Assembly (NCBI RefSeq): GCF_000327065.1
Contig: NC_019936.1
Span: forward strand, 1,302,001-1,366,000
Direction: 5' to 3'
DNA length: 64,000 nucleotides
DNA from: Stutzerimonas stutzeri RCH2
GTDB taxonomy: Bacteria; Pseudomonadota; Gammaproteobacteria; Pseudomonadales; Pseudomonadaceae
Shown: positions 49,259 through 58,870 of the stretch, one piece after another
Numbering within the stretch: the first letter of the stretch is position 1
How the letters are laid out: every line of letters starts with the position of its first letter
The notes under the pieces: model-generated
Databases searched by the model: none
What the model saw: the letters and a program-made list of their open reading frames with translations, nothing else
Told to the model about the DNA's origin: nothing
Translations under genes and position numbers: made by a program

Positions 49259-49588
49259 ATGAGCTTTCTGATTCCCGCCGCCTATGCCCAGGAGGCTGCC
49301 GCTGGTCCTGCTGGTACTGGTTTCGAGTGGGTATTTCTGGTCGGTTTTCTGGTCATCTTCTACCTGATGATCTGGCGCCCCCAGTCCAAGCGTGCCAAGG
49401 AACACAAGAACCTGATCGCCGGCCTGCAGAAGGGCGACGAAGTGGTTACCTCTGGCGGAATCGCTGGCAAGGTCACCAAGGTCGCCGATGACTTCGTGGT
49501 CATCGAAGTGTCCGACAACGTTGAGCTGAAGTTCCAGAAAGTGGCAATCGCCGCAACGTTGCCCAAGGGCACACTGAAAGCCATCTGA
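49259..49588 (+). CDS. yajC: Sec translocon accessory protein YajC
   Basis: A small membrane partner of SecDF, 109 residues: one transmembrane helix (FEWVFLVGFLVIFYLMIW, about 22-40) followed by the conserved RPQSKRAKEHKNLIAGLQKGDEVVTSGGIAGKV and a beta-rich C-terminus. It lies between tgt and secD in the standard order. A GC-rich stem-loop at 49611-49629 separates it from secD. Confidence 0.96.
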   Translation: MSFLIPAAYAQEAAAGPAGTGFEWVFLVGFLVIFYLMIWRPQSKRAKEHKNLIAGLQKGDEVVTSGGIAGKVTKVADDFVVIEVSDNVELKFQKVAIAATLPKGTLKAI

Positions 49589-49610
49589 GCTGACTTCATT
49601 CAACACCGAC

Positions 49611-49629
49611 GGGGCGCGCAAGGCGCCCC
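49611..49629 (+). other. GC-rich stem-loop between yajC and secD
   Basis: GGGGCGC-GCAAG-GCGCCCC, a perfect 7-bp stem with no T run. It could partly terminate or protect the yajC message and so tune yajC against secDF expression. Confidence 0.45.
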
Positions 49630-49652
49630 GCGTTCATTAAACGGGCTGCGTC

Positions 49653-51521
49653 ATGCTCAATAGATTCCCTCTCTGGAAATACCTGCTGATTCTGGCAGTG
49701 CTCGCGATCGCCTTTGTTTATTCGGCGCCCAATCTCTATCCGGACGATCCGGCGATTCAGGTCACCGGTGCCAGCACGGCGCAGGAAATCGGAACCGAAG
49801 ATCTCGAGCGCATCAGCAAGGCGCTCGTGGATGGCGGTATCGCTGTCAAGTCTGCATCGCTCGACGAGCAGGGGCGCGGCGGCCTGGTGCGCCTGGAACG
49901 GCAAGATGACCAGTTGCCGGCGAAAGACATCGTTCGGCGCACGCTCGGCGACGCCTACGTCGTTGCCCTCAATCTGGCACCTACGACGCCCGACTGGTTG
50001 CGCAGTCTTGGTGCGAGTCCGATGAAACTGGGGCTCGACCTTTCCGGCGGTGTGCACTTCCTGTTGGAAGTCGACATGGAAAAGGCCATCGAGACGCGGC
50101 TCAACGTTTCCGAGGGCGAGGTCAAGAGCCTGCTGCGCAAGGAGCGTGTGCGCTATCGCAGCCTGCCGAATCTGAAAGATGCCGTGCAGCTGGGCTTCGC
50201 CGATGAGGCCACGCTTGGCAATGCGCAGTCGCTGATCCGCAAGAACTTCACGGACTTCGAGCTGACCTCCTCCGAGCGCAACGGTCAATTCGTGCTGCGC
50301 CTGACGCTAACTGAGGCCAAGCTGGCAGAGATTCGTGAGTACTCGATCAAGCAGAACCTGACCACGGTGCGTAATCGCGTCAACGAGCTCGGTGTGGCCG
50401 AGCCGCTGGTGCAGCGTCAGGGGGCCAATCGGATCGTGGTCGAGCTGCCGGGCGTTCAGGACACCGCCGAAGCCAAGCGTATTCTCGGCAAGACGGCGAA
50501 CCTGGAGTTCCGTCTGGCGGCTGACGCTGACGCATCGCGCGCTTCCACCGAGGCGTTCGAGTTCCGTCAGGAAGGCCGTCCTCCGGTCCAGTTGGAGCGT
50601 ACCTTGATCATCACCGGTGATCAGGTGACCGATGCCCAGGCCAGCTACGACGAGAACGGTCGCCCGCAGGTCAACATCCGTCTCGATGGTCACGGCGGCG
50701 ATCTGATGAATCGCGCGACGCGTAACAATGTCGGTCGCAGCATGGCGGTGATCTTCATCGAGCAGCGGCCGATGACCCGCTATGTGCGGCAGATGGTTGA
50801 CGGCGTGGAGCAGGAAGTACGGGTCGAAACCTTCCAGGAAGAGAAGAAGATCATCAGCCTGGCGACCATCCAGTCGCCGCTCGGCAGCCAGTTCCGCATC
50901 ACCGGTCTCGACGGTCAGGGTGAGTCGTCCGAGCTGGCGCTGCTGCTACGCGCCGGCGGCCTGGCTGCGCCGATGTATTTCGCCGAAGAACGCACCATTG
51001 GGCCAAGCCTGGGAGCCGAGAACATCAAGCTGGGTGTTCAGGCCGCCATGTGGGGCTTCCTTTTCGTCGCCATCTTCATGGTGCTGATCTACAAGTTCTT
51101 CGGCGTGCTGGCGACCATCGCGTTGCTCTTCAATATGGTGGTACTGACCGCCATGATGTCGATGCTCAACGCCACGCTCACCCTGCCGGGTATTGCCGGT
51201 ATCGTGCTTACCATGGGTATGGCGGTCGACGCCAACGTGCTGATCTTCTCGCGAATTCGTGAGGAAATTGCCAATGGCATGTCGATTCAGCGCGCCATTC
51301 ATGAAGGTTTCGATCGGGCGTTCTCGGCGATCGTCGACGGCAACCTGACCACCTTGCTGGTGGGCGGCATTCTGTTCGCCATGGGTACCGGCCCGATCAA
51401 GGGCTTTGCGGTGACTCTGTCGATCGGCATCCTGACGTCGATGTTTACCGCAATCATCGTGACGCGCGGCATGGTCAACCTGATCTACGGTGGCCGCGAT
51501 CTCAAGAAGCTGTGGATTTAA
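49653..51521 (+). CDS. secD: Protein translocase subunit SecD
   Basis: Proton-motive-force-driven component of the SecDF-YajC complex. The 622 residues comprise TM1 (WKYLLILAVLAIAFVYSAPNLYP), a large periplasmic domain starting at KLGLDLSGGVHFLLEVDM (about 130) and five C-terminal helices from about 455. These include GIVLTMGMAVDANVLIFSRIREE with the proton-relay Asp and TTLLVGGILFAMGTGPIKGFAVTLSIGI. Typical length; 11 bp upstream of secF. Confidence 0.98.
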   Translation: MLNRFPLWKYLLILAVLAIAFVYSAPNLYPDDPAIQVTGASTAQEIGTEDLERISKALVDGGIAVKSASLDEQGRGGLVRLERQDDQLPAKDIVRRTLGDAYVVALNLAPTTPDWLRSLGASPMKLGLDLSGGVHFLLEVDMEKAIETRLNVSEGEVKSLLRKERVRYRSLPNLKDAVQLGFADEATLGNAQSLIRKNFTDFELTSSERNGQFVLRLTLTEAKLAEIREYSIKQNLTTVRNRVNELGVAEPLVQRQGANRIVVELPGVQDTAEAKRILGKTANLEFRLAADADASRASTEAFEFRQEGRPPVQLERTLIITGDQVTDAQASYDENGRPQVNIRLDGHGGDLMNRATRNNVGRSMAVIFIEQRPMTRYVRQMVDGVEQEVRVETFQEEKKIISLATIQSPLGSQFRITGLDGQGESSELALLLRAGGLAAPMYFAEERTIGPSLGAENIKLGVQAAMWGFLFVAIFMVLIYKFFGVLATIALLFNMVVLTAMMSMLNATLTLPGIAGIVLTMGMAVDANVLIFSRIREEIANGMSIQRAIHEGFDRAFSAIVDGNLTTLLVGGILFAMGTGPIKGFAVTLSIGILTSMFTAIIVTRGMVNLIYGGRDLKKLWI

Positions 51522-51533
51522 GGGGCTAGCACG

Positions 51534-52445
51534 ATGAAACGCGTAATCAATTTCATGGGCGTCCGTCATGTGGCCTTCGCACTCACCGTGCTGCTTACGG
51601 TTGCTTCGCTGGCCAGCCTGGTAGTCAAGGGGCTCAATTTCGGCCTGGACTTCACCGGCGGCACATTGATCGAGCTGGGCTACGAGCGTCCGGTCGAGCT
51701 CGAGCAGGTTCGTGGGCAGTTGGTCCAGGCCGGTTTCGCCGATGCAGTGGTTCAGAGCTTCGGGGCGACCACCGATGTGCTGGTGCGCATGCCAGGTGAT
51801 GACCCGCAGCTTGGGGAGCGTGTCGCCAGTGCGCTGCGTAACGCTGACAGCGGCAATTCGGTGAGCGTAAAGCGCGTCGAGTTCGTCGGGCCGGCGGTGG
51901 GCGAGGAGCTGCGCGATCAAGGTGGGCTGGGCATGCTGCTCGCGTTGGGCGGCATCCTGGTTTATGTGGCTTTCCGCTTTCAGTGGAAGTTTGGCCTGGG
52001 CGCTGTGCTGTCGTTGTTCCACGATGTGATCCTGGTGCTCGGGGTGTTCTCGTTTTTCCAGATATCGTTCGACCTTACGGTGCTGGCCGCGGTGCTGGCG
52101 GTGATCGGCTATTCGCTGAACGACACCATCGTGATCTTTGACCGGATTCGCGAGAACTTCCGCATGCTGCGCAAGGCGGAGCTGCTGGAAAACATCAATA
52201 TCTCCACCACGCAGACCCTGCTGCGAACCGTGGCGACTTCCGTATCCACCTTGCTTGCCGTAGGCGCGCTGATGGTGTTCGGTGGCGAGAACCTTTGGGG
52301 CTTCTCGCTGGCGCTGTTGATCGGCGTCGGCGCTGGCACCTACTCGTCGGTCTACGTGGCAGGCATGTTGCTGGTCTGGCTCAAGCTCACCCGCGATGAC
52401 CTGATTCCGCCAGTGGTAGAAGAGGAAGTCGACGAGCGCCCCTGA
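51534..52445 (+). CDS. secF: Protein translocase subunit SecF
   Basis: Six-helix partner of SecD, 303 residues. The N-terminal GLDFTGGTLIELGYERPVEL, then YVAFRFQWKFGLGAVLSLFHDVILVLGVFS, and AVIGYSLNDTIVIFDRIRENF with the conserved Asp and Arg in TM4 identify it. Normal size; coupled to secD by a short gap. Confidence 0.98.
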   Translation: MKRVINFMGVRHVAFALTVLLTVASLASLVVKGLNFGLDFTGGTLIELGYERPVELEQVRGQLVQAGFADAVVQSFGATTDVLVRMPGDDPQLGERVASALRNADSGNSVSVKRVEFVGPAVGEELRDQGGLGMLLALGGILVYVAFRFQWKFGLGAVLSLFHDVILVLGVFSFFQISFDLTVLAAVLAVIGYSLNDTIVIFDRIRENFRMLRKAELLENINISTTQTLLRTVATSVSTLLAVGALMVFGGENLWGFSLALLIGVGAGTYSSVYVAGMLLVWLKLTRDDLIPPVVEEEVDERP

Positions 52446-52458
52446 TCCTCTCTTGAAC

Positions 52459-52491
52459 TTCCGCAGCCTGGCGAGGTCCAAGGCTGCGGAA
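52459..52491 (+). other. Long stem-loop between secF and the glycine-zipper gene
   Basis: TTCCGCAGCC pairs with GGCTGCGGAA around a 13-base loop, directly after the secF stop. No T run follows, so it is more likely a message-stabilising or attenuating hairpin than a full terminator. Confidence 0.5.
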
Positions 52492-52522
52492 CGGGCGCAG
52501 CCCGAAGGAAGAGGATGTCACT

Positions 52523-53056
52523 GTGAACAAGTCCATGTTGGTCGGTACGGCACTCGGTGTGGTGGTCGCCACCGCTGGCGGCGCTTTCGCTACTTATACC
52601 CTGGTCGATAGAGGGCCGAAGTTCGCCGAGGTGTTGGCGGTCGAGCCAATCAAAGAGACCATCCGAACGCCCCGTGAGGTGTGCAAGGATGTCACGGTGA
52701 CGAGGCAGAAGCCTGTGCAGGACGAGCATCGCATCGCGGGTACGGCGGTAGGTGCCGTGGTCGGCGGTCTGCTCGGCAATCAGGTCGGTGGCGGCAACGG
52801 CAAGAAAATCGCGACCGTCGCCGGTGCGGTCGGCGGGGGCTACGCTGGTAACCAGGTGCAGGGGCGGATGCAGGCCAACAGTACCTATACCACCACTGAA
52901 ACGCGTTGCAGCACGGTTACCGATACGCACGACAAGGTCGTCGGCTACGACGTCAAGTACGACCTTGATGGAAAGGTTGGTCGTGTACGCATGGATCGTG
53001 ATCCGGGAAGTCAGATTCCGGTGCAGGACGGTCAACTATTGCTGTCGCAGCAATGA
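52523..53056 (+). CDS. Glycine-zipper 2TM domain protein
   Basis: A 177-residue envelope protein. An uncleaved or cleaved N-terminal hydrophobic segment (MLVGTALGVVVATAGGAFATYTLV) is followed by a conserved Cys (EVCKDVTV). A glycine-zipper hairpin spans about 70-115 (IAGTAVGAVVGGLLGNQVGGG and KIATVAGAVGGGYAGNQVQ), as in the Rick_17kDa/SlyB group. The C-terminus repeats a V-x-D-x-Y-D-like beta strand and has a second Cys (TRCSTVTD). The start is a GTG at 52523 with GGAAGAGGA upstream. Conserved downstream of secF in pseudomonads as I recall it; function unknown. Confidence 0.85.
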   Translation: MNKSMLVGTALGVVVATAGGAFATYTLVDRGPKFAEVLAVEPIKETIRTPREVCKDVTVTRQKPVQDEHRIAGTAVGAVVGGLLGNQVGGGNGKKIATVAGAVGGGYAGNQVQGRMQANSTYTTTETRCSTVTDTHDKVVGYDVKYDLDGKVGRVRMDRDPGSQIPVQDGQLLLSQQ

Positions 53057-53076
53057 TCTGAGCGAAGCTGCAGATG

Positions 53077-53106
53077 AAAAAAACGCCCCGACGGGGCGTT
53101 TTTTTT
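53077..53106. terminator. Bidirectional terminator between glycine-zipper gene and suhB
   Basis: ACGCCCC-GAC-GGGGCGT, extended by A/T pairs, with at least seven T residues on the plus strand and a matching run on the minus strand. It serves both convergent genes. Confidence 0.93.
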
Positions 53107-53115
53107 GCGTCAAAC

Positions 53116-53931
53116 TCAGCGCTTGAGTGACGGCGTCAGGTGCGGCTGGATGGCGGTCAGTACGGCCTTGAAGCATTTGGTATTGCCGGCGACGATCTGT
53201 CCTTTCTCGAGGAAGTCGTGTCCACCGCTGAAGTCGCTGACCAGGCCGCCTGCTTCCTGAATCAGCAGGGCGCCTGCCGCCATGTCCCATTCGGAGAGGC
53301 CAAACTCCCAGAACGCATCGAAGCGGCCAGCGGCGACATAAGCAAGGTCCAGGCTCGCGGCGCCGGCACGGCGCAGGCCGGACGTCTGGCCGACCAGGCT
53401 GCGGAACATGTTCAGGTAGGCGTCCAGGTTGTCCATGTCGCCGTCCTTGAACGGAAAGCCGGTGCCGAGCAGGGCGCCGTCCAGGCTTTTGCGTGCGCTG
53501 ACTCGCAGGCGGCGACCGTTTACTGCTGCGCCGCGACCGCGGCTTGCGGTGAACTCTTCCTGGCGGACAGGATCCAGAACGACGGCGTGTTCCAGGCGAC
53601 CGCGGTATTTGCACGCAATGCTGACAGCATAGTGTGGAATGCCGCGGACGAAGTTGGTGGTGCCGTCCAGTGGGTCGATGATCCACAGGTAATCGGTGCC
53701 GTCACCGGATCCTTCGAGCAGCCCGCCTTCCTCGCCGAGGATGCCGTGATTCGGGTAAGCCTTGCGCAGAGCGGCAACGATGCTTTGCTCGGCGGCCTTG
53801 TCGATCTCGGTGACGTAGTCCTTTGCTTCTTTCTCGTTGACCGAGATTGCATCCAGGCGATCGGTGGAGCGGACAATCAGTTCGCCGGCGCTGCGGGCGG
53901 CGCGCAGCGCGATATTCAGCATGGGCTGCAT
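53116..53931 (-). CDS. suhB: Inositol-1-monophosphatase SuhB
   Basis: A magnesium-dependent phosphatase whose homologues also act in rRNA transcription antitermination and, in P. aeruginosa, in virulence gene control. The 271 residues contain the metal motifs GEEGG (about 67), WIIDPLDGTTNFVRGIPHYAVSIA (about 83-106) and WDMAAGALLIQEAGG (about 214). ATG at 53929-53931 (MQPMLNIALRAARSAGELI). Divergent from trmJ. Confidence 0.96.
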   Translation of the reverse strand: MQPMLNIALRAARSAGELIVRSTDRLDAISVNEKEAKDYVTEIDKAAEQSIVAALRKAYPNHGILGEEGGLLEGSGDGTDYLWIIDPLDGTTNFVRGIPHYAVSIACKYRGRLEHAVVLDPVRQEEFTASRGRGAAVNGRRLRVSARKSLDGALLGTGFPFKDGDMDNLDAYLNMFRSLVGQTSGLRRAGAASLDLAYVAAGRFDAFWEFGLSEWDMAAGALLIQEAGGLVSDFSGGHDFLEKGQIVAGNTKCFKAVLTAIQPHLTPSLKR

Positions 53932-54085
53932 GGATCAATTACCTGGTCGTTAAAGAAAGCGCGAAATTCTATCAGGAAAGCGTCAGCGCATGTAGCGTCA
54001 CCGGTGCTGTCACTGGGTCTCGCCGATGGCGGATCAAGAGGCGCTTCCTGTAAGCTTTCCGCTCGCTTTCACGCAGAGAATCATC

Positions 54086-54862
54086 GTGTCGCTGCAGAAC
54101 ATTCGTGTCGTGCTGGTCAACACCAGTCACGCTGGCAACATCGGTGGCGCAGCCCGCGCCATGAAGAACATGGGTCTTTCCCGGCTGGTTCTGGTGGATC
54201 CGGAAGACTTTCCAAGCCCCAATGCGGTGGCCAGGGCGTCCGGCGCGACCGATATTCTCGATGCTGCGCAGGTGGTCGGTACGCTGGAAGAGGCTTTGGT
54301 CGGTTGTAGTCTGGTGCTCGGGACCAGTGCGCGTGATCGGCGCATTCCTTGGCCGTTGCTGGATCCGCGAGAGTGCGCGGCGGTCTCCGTGGAGCAAGCG
54401 AGTGGTGGCGGTGAGGTGGCGTTAGTGTTCGGTCGGGAGTACGCCGGGCTGACCAACGAGGAGCTGCAGCGCTGCCAGTATCACGTCCATATTCCGTCTG
54501 ATCCGCAGTTCAGTTCGTTGAATCTCGCGGCGGCGGTGCAGGTGCTGACCTATGAGGTGCGCATGGCCTGGCTAGCGGCCGAGGGGCGGCCGACGAAGGT
54601 TGAGAAACTGGAAACCACGGCAATGCTGGATGCCCAGCCGGTGACGGTGGATGAGCTGGAGAACTACTTCGGTCATCTCGAGCAGACGCTGGTTGATATT
54701 GGTTTTCTTGATCCGGCCAAGCCCAGGCATCTGATGCCGCGGTTGCGCCGCCTCTACGGGCGTAGCGGCATCAGCAAGCTGGAAATGAACATCCTGCGCG
54801 GTATTCTCACCGAGACACAGAAGGCTGCGCGCGGCGAGCCTCACAAGCGGAGAAGTGATTGA
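54086..54862 (+). CDS. trmJ: tRNA (cytidine/uridine-32-2'-O)-methyltransferase TrmJ
   Basis: SPOUT methyltransferase that modifies position 32 of several tRNAs. The 258 residues begin [29 protein letters not shown], with SPOUT motifs [33 protein letters not shown] and [21 protein letters not shown], and a C-terminal helical extension typical of TrmJ. The start is the GTG at 54086-54088, giving the family N-terminus; the upstream ATG at 54026 adds 20 non-conserved residues. Its stop overlaps the cysE ATG by 1 bp. Confidence 0.95.
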   Translation: MSLQNIRVVLVNTSHAGNIGGAARAMKNMGLSRLVLVDPEDFPSPNAVARASGATDILDAAQVVGTLEEALVGCSLVLGTSARDRRIPWPLLDPRECAAVSVEQASGGGEVALVFGREYAGLTNEELQRCQYHVHIPSDPQFSSLNLAAAVQVLTYEVRMAWLAAEGRPTKVEKLETTAMLDAQPVTVDELENYFGHLEQTLVDIGFLDPAKPRHLMPRLRRLYGRSGISKLEMNILRGILTETQKAARGEPHKRRSD

Positions 54863-55638
54863 TGTTCGAACGCATGCGCGAAGACATTCAGAGCGTTTTC
54901 CATCGTGATCCGGCAGCACGCAATGCGTTTGAAGTCCTGACCTGCTATCCGGGCCTGCACGCCATCTGGATCCACCGTCTTTCCCATTGGTTGTGGATGC
55001 ATGAGTGGAAATGGCTGGCACGCATGTCATCGAACCTGGGGCGCTGGCTGACTGGTGTCGAGATCCATCCGGGGGCCAGGATCGGGCGTCGTTTCTTTAT
55101 CGATCATGGCATGGGTATCGTCATTGGCGAGACCGCGGAAATCGGTGATGACGTGACGCTATATCACGGCGTGACACTCGGTGGCACCAGCTGGAACAAG
55201 GGCAAGCGCCATCCGACGCTCGAGGATGGTGTAATCGTTGGGGCGGGCGCGAAGATTCTCGGTCCGTTCACCGTCGGCGCGGGCGCGAAGATCGGCTCCA
55301 ATGCGGTGGTCACGCGGGAAGTGCCGCCGGGTGCGACCGCGGTTGGAATTCCGGGTCGGGTGATCGTCAAGTCCAGCGATGAGCAGGAAGCCAAGCGCAA
55401 AGCCATTGCCGAAAAGATCGGTTTCGATGCTTACGGCGTCAGCGAGGATATGCCTGATCCTGTCGCGCGAGCCATCGGGCAGCTGCTGGATCATGTTCAG
55501 GCGGTAGAAGAGCGCCTGGAGGGTATGTGTGGCGCTTTGAAGGCGCTGGGTAGCGATTATTGCGCCAAGGACCTGCCGGAGCTGCGAGAAGAGGACTTCG
55601 TCGAAGTGAAGTCCGACGCTGGCGATGCCCGCACCTGA
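54862..55638 (+). CDS. cysE: Serine O-acetyltransferase
   Basis: Makes O-acetylserine, the cysteine precursor. The 258 residues start [21 protein letters not shown] and contain the left-handed beta-helix hexapeptide repeats from about 65 ([55 protein letters not shown]). His and Asp of the active site lie in DHGMG and YHGVTLGG. The C-terminal tail ends differently from E. coli CysE. Coupled to trmJ (TGATG) and upstream of the isc operon, linking cysteine supply to Fe-S assembly. Confidence 0.96.
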   Translation: MFERMREDIQSVFHRDPAARNAFEVLTCYPGLHAIWIHRLSHWLWMHEWKWLARMSSNLGRWLTGVEIHPGARIGRRFFIDHGMGIVIGETAEIGDDVTLYHGVTLGGTSWNKGKRHPTLEDGVIVGAGAKILGPFTVGAGAKIGSNAVVTREVPPGATAVGIPGRVIVKSSDEQEAKRKAIAEKIGFDAYGVSEDMPDPVARAIGQLLDHVQAVEERLEGMCGALKALGSDYCAKDLPELREEDFVEVKSDAGDART

Positions 55639-55733
55639 AGTGCGCAGGCTGGCAGCAGCTGATATCATGGAGGCCCGCTGCATCTGGCCAGATATGGCTT
55701 CCTGACTAAAGACCTACTGAATTGATAGGTCTT

Positions 55734-55766
55734 ATAGTTGACTCAAATACTCGGGAATAGCATAAT
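55734..55766 (+). promoter_or_regulatory. iscR promoter with type-1 IscR binding site
   Basis: A good sigma-70 promoter is visible: TTGACT (55738-55743), 17-bp spacer, CATAAT (55761-55766). Overlapping the -35 and spacer, 55734-55759 fits the IscR type-1 consensus (ATA at the left, GACT, an AT-rich centre, ACTCGGGAAT at the right). Holo-IscR is therefore expected to repress the operon, as in other Proteobacteria. Confidence 0.85.
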
Positions 55767-55797
55767 TGCGCCAAACCGTAATGCTTGGTGCAGACCG

Positions 55798-56289
55798 ATG
55801 CGATTAACCACCAAAGGCCGTTATGCCGTTACCGCCATGCTTGACTTGGCGCTACATGCGCAGCATGGGCCGGTCTCCCTGGCCGATATTTCCGAGCGGC
55901 AGGGTATTTCCCTTTCCTATCTCGAGCAGCTCTTTGCCAAGCTGCGCCGCAGTAGTCTGGTGACCAGCGTGCGCGGCCCTGGCGGAGGCTATCAGTTGTC
56001 GCGTGACATGGCTGGTATCCAGGTGGCTCAGGTTATCGATGCTGTCAACGAGTCGGTCGATGCCACGCGCTGCCAAGGCCTCGGTGGTTGTCATTCCGGC
56101 GATACCTGCCTGACCCACCACCTGTGGTGCGACTTGAGCCAGCAGATTCATGAATTCCTCAGCGGTATCAGCCTGGCTGACCTGGTGAAGCGCCAGGATG
56201 TGCAGCAGGTCGCGCTGCGCCAGGATATGCGTAAAGCTGGCGGCACTTCACCGCAGATGGACAAGATAGAAACGTCCGCCATCGAATGA
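55798..56289 (+). CDS. iscR: Fe-S cluster assembly regulator IscR
   Basis: Rrf2-family [2Fe-2S] sensor that represses isc when Fe-S supply is adequate. The 163-residue protein has a winged helix ([37 protein letters not shown]) and the cluster ligands Cys92, Cys98, Cys104 and His107 in [21 protein letters not shown], at the same numbers as in E. coli. ATG 55798; an in-frame start at 55738 lies in the promoter. Confidence 0.97.
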   Translation: MRLTTKGRYAVTAMLDLALHAQHGPVSLADISERQGISLSYLEQLFAKLRRSSLVTSVRGPGGGYQLSRDMAGIQVAQVIDAVNESVDATRCQGLGGCHSGDTCLTHHLWCDLSQQIHEFLSGISLADLVKRQDVQQVALRQDMRKAGGTSPQMDKIETSAIE

Positions 56290-56320
56290 GCAGGGCGACC
56301 GCCTGATAGGAGATACCTGA

Positions 56321-57535
56321 ATGAAATTGCCGATTTACCTGGACTACTCTGCGACCACTCCCGTGGATCCGCGTGTTGCCGCCAAGATGATCGAGTGCCT
56401 GACGAACGAAGGCAACTTCGGCAATCCGGCGTCGCGCTCTCACGCTTTTGGCTGGAAGGCTGAGGAAGCTGTAGAGAATGCTCGTCGCCAGGTCGCCGAA
56501 CTGGTCAATGCTGACCCGCGCGAAATTGTCTGGACCTCGGGTGCTACCGAATCCGACAACCTGGCGATCAAGGGTGTTGCGCATTTCTACGCATCCAAGG
56601 GCAAGCACATCGTCACCACGAAGATCGAACACAAGGCGGTGCTGGATACCACTCGCCAGCTAGAGCGCGAAGGCTTCGAAGTCACCTATATCGAACCCGG
56701 TGAGGATGGCATCGTCACTCCTGCCATGGTCGAGGCTGCGTTGCGTGACGACACCATTCTGGTGTCTGTGATGCACGTGAACAACGAGATCGGCACCATC
56801 AATGACATCACTGCCATCGGTGAGCTGACCCGTTCTCGCGGCATTCTTTTCCATGTCGATGCGGCGCAATCCACCGGTAAGGTCGAGATCGATCTGGAGA
56901 AGATGAAGGTCGACCTGATGTCCTTCTCTGCGCACAAGACCTATGGTCCGAAAGGCGTTGGTGCGCTGTACGTCCGCCGCAAGCCGCGCGTACGCCTCGA
57001 GGCGCAGATGCATGGCGGTGGTCACGAGCGTGGCATGCGCTCCGGCACCCTGGCTACCCATCAGCTGGTGGGGATGGGTGAGGCCTTCCGTATCGCCAAG
57101 CAAGAGATGGTCCAGGAAAACGAGCATATCCGCGCGCTGCGTGATCGCTTCTACAAGCAGGTCGAGCATCTCGAGGAGCTCTACGTCAACGGCAGCATGA
57201 CTGCTCGTGTGCCGCACAACCTGAACCTCAGTTTCAACTATGTTGAGGGTGAGTCGCTGATCATGGCGCTCAAGGACCTGGCGGTATCTTCCGGTTCCGC
57301 CTGTACGTCCGCTTCGCTGGAGCCTTCCTACGTGCTGCGTGCCCTGGGTCGTAACGATGAGCTGGCGCACAGCTCCATCCGTTTCACCTTCGGTCGCTTC
57401 ACTACCGAAGAGGAAATCGACTACGCAGCTCAGAAGGTATGTGAGGCCGTGACCAAGCTGCGTGAACTCTCGCCCCTGTGGGACATGTTCAAAGACGGCG
57501 TCGACATCTCCAAGGTCGAGTGGCAAGCCCACTGA
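56321..57535 (+). CDS. iscS: Cysteine desulfurase IscS
   Basis: PLP enzyme that takes sulfur from cysteine and passes it to IscU and other acceptors. The 404 residues match E. coli in length. The PLP Lys is in [15 protein letters not shown] (about 206), the nucleotide-like PLP contacts in [14 protein letters not shown], and the active-site Cys in [17 protein letters not shown] (about 328). Second gene of the isc operon. Confidence 0.98.
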   Translation: MKLPIYLDYSATTPVDPRVAAKMIECLTNEGNFGNPASRSHAFGWKAEEAVENARRQVAELVNADPREIVWTSGATESDNLAIKGVAHFYASKGKHIVTTKIEHKAVLDTTRQLEREGFEVTYIEPGEDGIVTPAMVEAALRDDTILVSVMHVNNEIGTINDITAIGELTRSRGILFHVDAAQSTGKVEIDLEKMKVDLMSFSAHKTYGPKGVGALYVRRKPRVRLEAQMHGGGHERGMRSGTLATHQLVGMGEAFRIAKQEMVQENEHIRALRDRFYKQVEHLEELYVNGSMTARVPHNLNLSFNYVEGESLIMALKDLAVSSGSACTSASLEPSYVLRALGRNDELAHSSIRFTFGRFTTEEEIDYAAQKVCEAVTKLRELSPLWDMFKDGVDISKVEWQAH

Positions 57536-57578
57536 CCGGTGTCAAACGCCGCACAGCCTGATCTAAGAGGATTGCACC

Positions 57579-57965
57579 ATGGCATACAGCGATAAGGTCA
57601 TCGACCACTACGAAAATCCGCGCAACGTCGGCAAGTTCGACGCTGAAGACCCGAGCATCGGTACCGGCATGGTTGGCGCGCCGGCCTGCGGCGACGTGAT
57701 GCGCCTGCAAATCAAGGTCAACGAACAGGGCGTCATCGAAGATGCCAAGTTCAAGACTTACGGTTGCGGTTCAGCCATTGCCTCCAGCTCCCTCGCAACT
57801 GAGTGGATGAAGGGCAAGACGCTGGAAGAGGCGGAAACTATCAAGAACACCCAGCTGGCAGAAGAGCTGGCGCTGCCGCCGGTGAAGATCCACTGCTCCG
57901 TGCTCGCCGAAGATGCGATCAAGGCGGCGGTACGCGATTACCGCGAGAAGAAAGGTCTGCTCTAA
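57579..57965 (+). CDS. iscU: Fe-S scaffold protein IscU
   Basis: Assembles [2Fe-2S] and [4Fe-4S] clusters on three Cys: those of [21 protein letters not shown] and [10 protein letters not shown], with the conserved Asp next to the first. The LPPVK motif recognised by the HscA chaperone is present (about 99-103). 128 residues, standard length. Confidence 0.98.
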   Translation: MAYSDKVIDHYENPRNVGKFDAEDPSIGTGMVGAPACGDVMRLQIKVNEQGVIEDAKFKTYGCGSAIASSSLATEWMKGKTLEEAETIKNTQLAEELALPPVKIHCSVLAEDAIKAAVRDYREKKGLL

Positions 57966-57976
57966 GGGAGGTTGCA

Positions 57977-58300
57977 ATGGCTATCACCATGACGCCCGCG
58001 GCCGCCCAGCATGTTCGCCGCTCGCTGGACGGGCGGGGCAAGGGTGTAGGTGTGAGGCTTGGGGTTCGTACGACCGGCTGTTCCGGGTTGGCCTACGTCC
58101 TCGAGTTCGTCGACGAGACGGCAGCCGAGGACTCGGTGTTCGAAAGCCATGGGGTCAAGGTGATCATTGATCCCAAGAGCCTGGTTTACCTTGATGGCAC
58201 CGAGCTCGACTTCGTTCGCGAAGGGCTCAACGAGGGCTTCAAGTTCAACAATCCGAACGTTCGTGGCGAATGCGGCTGCGGCGAGAGCTTCAATATCTGA
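57977..58300 (+). CDS. iscA: A-type Fe-S carrier IscA
   Basis: 107-residue A-type carrier with the three ligand Cys at 35 ([10 protein letters not shown]), 99 and 101 ([10 protein letters not shown]). ATG 57977 follows GGAGG; the longer frame from 57803 lies in iscU. Eleven bp after iscU. Confidence 0.97.
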   Translation: MAITMTPAAAQHVRRSLDGRGKGVGVRLGVRTTGCSGLAYVLEFVDETAAEDSVFESHGVKVIIDPKSLVYLDGTELDFVREGLNEGFKFNNPNVRGECGCGESFNI

Positions 58301-58307
58301 GGACGCC

Positions 58308-58829
58308 GTGGGTACTCCCTGTCATTTTGCACTGTTCGAGTTGAAGCCCGAGTTCGAGCTGGATCTCGCGCATCTCGCCGACCGTTATCGAGAGCTGGCT
58401 CGCCAGGTTCATCCGGATCGCTTCGCCGATGCTGGTGAAAGCGAGCAGCGCCAAGCGCTGGAGCGGTCCGCCAACCTCAATGAGGCTTACCAGACACTCA
58501 AGAGCCCCAGCCGACGCGCGCGCTATCTGCTGGCGATCGAAGGGCATGAAGTGCCGCTGGAAGCTACTGTGCAGGACCCTGCTTTCCTGATGCAGCAGAT
58601 GCATTGGCGCGAGGAGCTCGAGGAGCTTCACGAGCAGGCCGACCTCGCCGGCGTGGCGGCATTCAAGTCACGGTTGAAGCAGGCGCAGCAAGGTCTTAAT
58701 GATGACTTTGCTCAGATCTGGCGAGACCCGGCGCGGCGCGCCGACGCAGAACGCTTGGTTCGACGCATGCAGTTTCTCGACAAGCTGACCCAGGAAGTGC
58801 GCCAACTCGAAGAGCGCCTCGACGATTAA
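58308..58829 (+). CDS. hscB: Co-chaperone HscB
   Basis: J-domain protein that delivers IscU to HscA. The 173 residues have the J domain with HPD at 35-37 (QVHPDRFAD) and [18 protein letters not shown], then a C-terminal three-helix IscU-binding domain. The start is a GTG at 58308 with GAGGA 5 bases upstream; the longer frame from 58167 lies within iscA. Confidence 0.95.
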   Translation: MGTPCHFALFELKPEFELDLAHLADRYRELARQVHPDRFADAGESEQRQALERSANLNEAYQTLKSPSRRARYLLAIEGHEVPLEATVQDPAFLMQQMHWREELEELHEQADLAGVAAFKSRLKQAQQGLNDDFAQIWRDPARRADAERLVRRMQFLDKLTQEVRQLEERLDD

Positions 58830-58870
58830 CCCCGCGCAGCGCCGAGCGTTGCGCCCGATATCAGACAGAC

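Noticed and set aside
50946..52481. A 511-codon minus-strand frame opposite secD and secF
   Set aside because: His- and Gln-rich mirror frame of two well-identified translocase genes.
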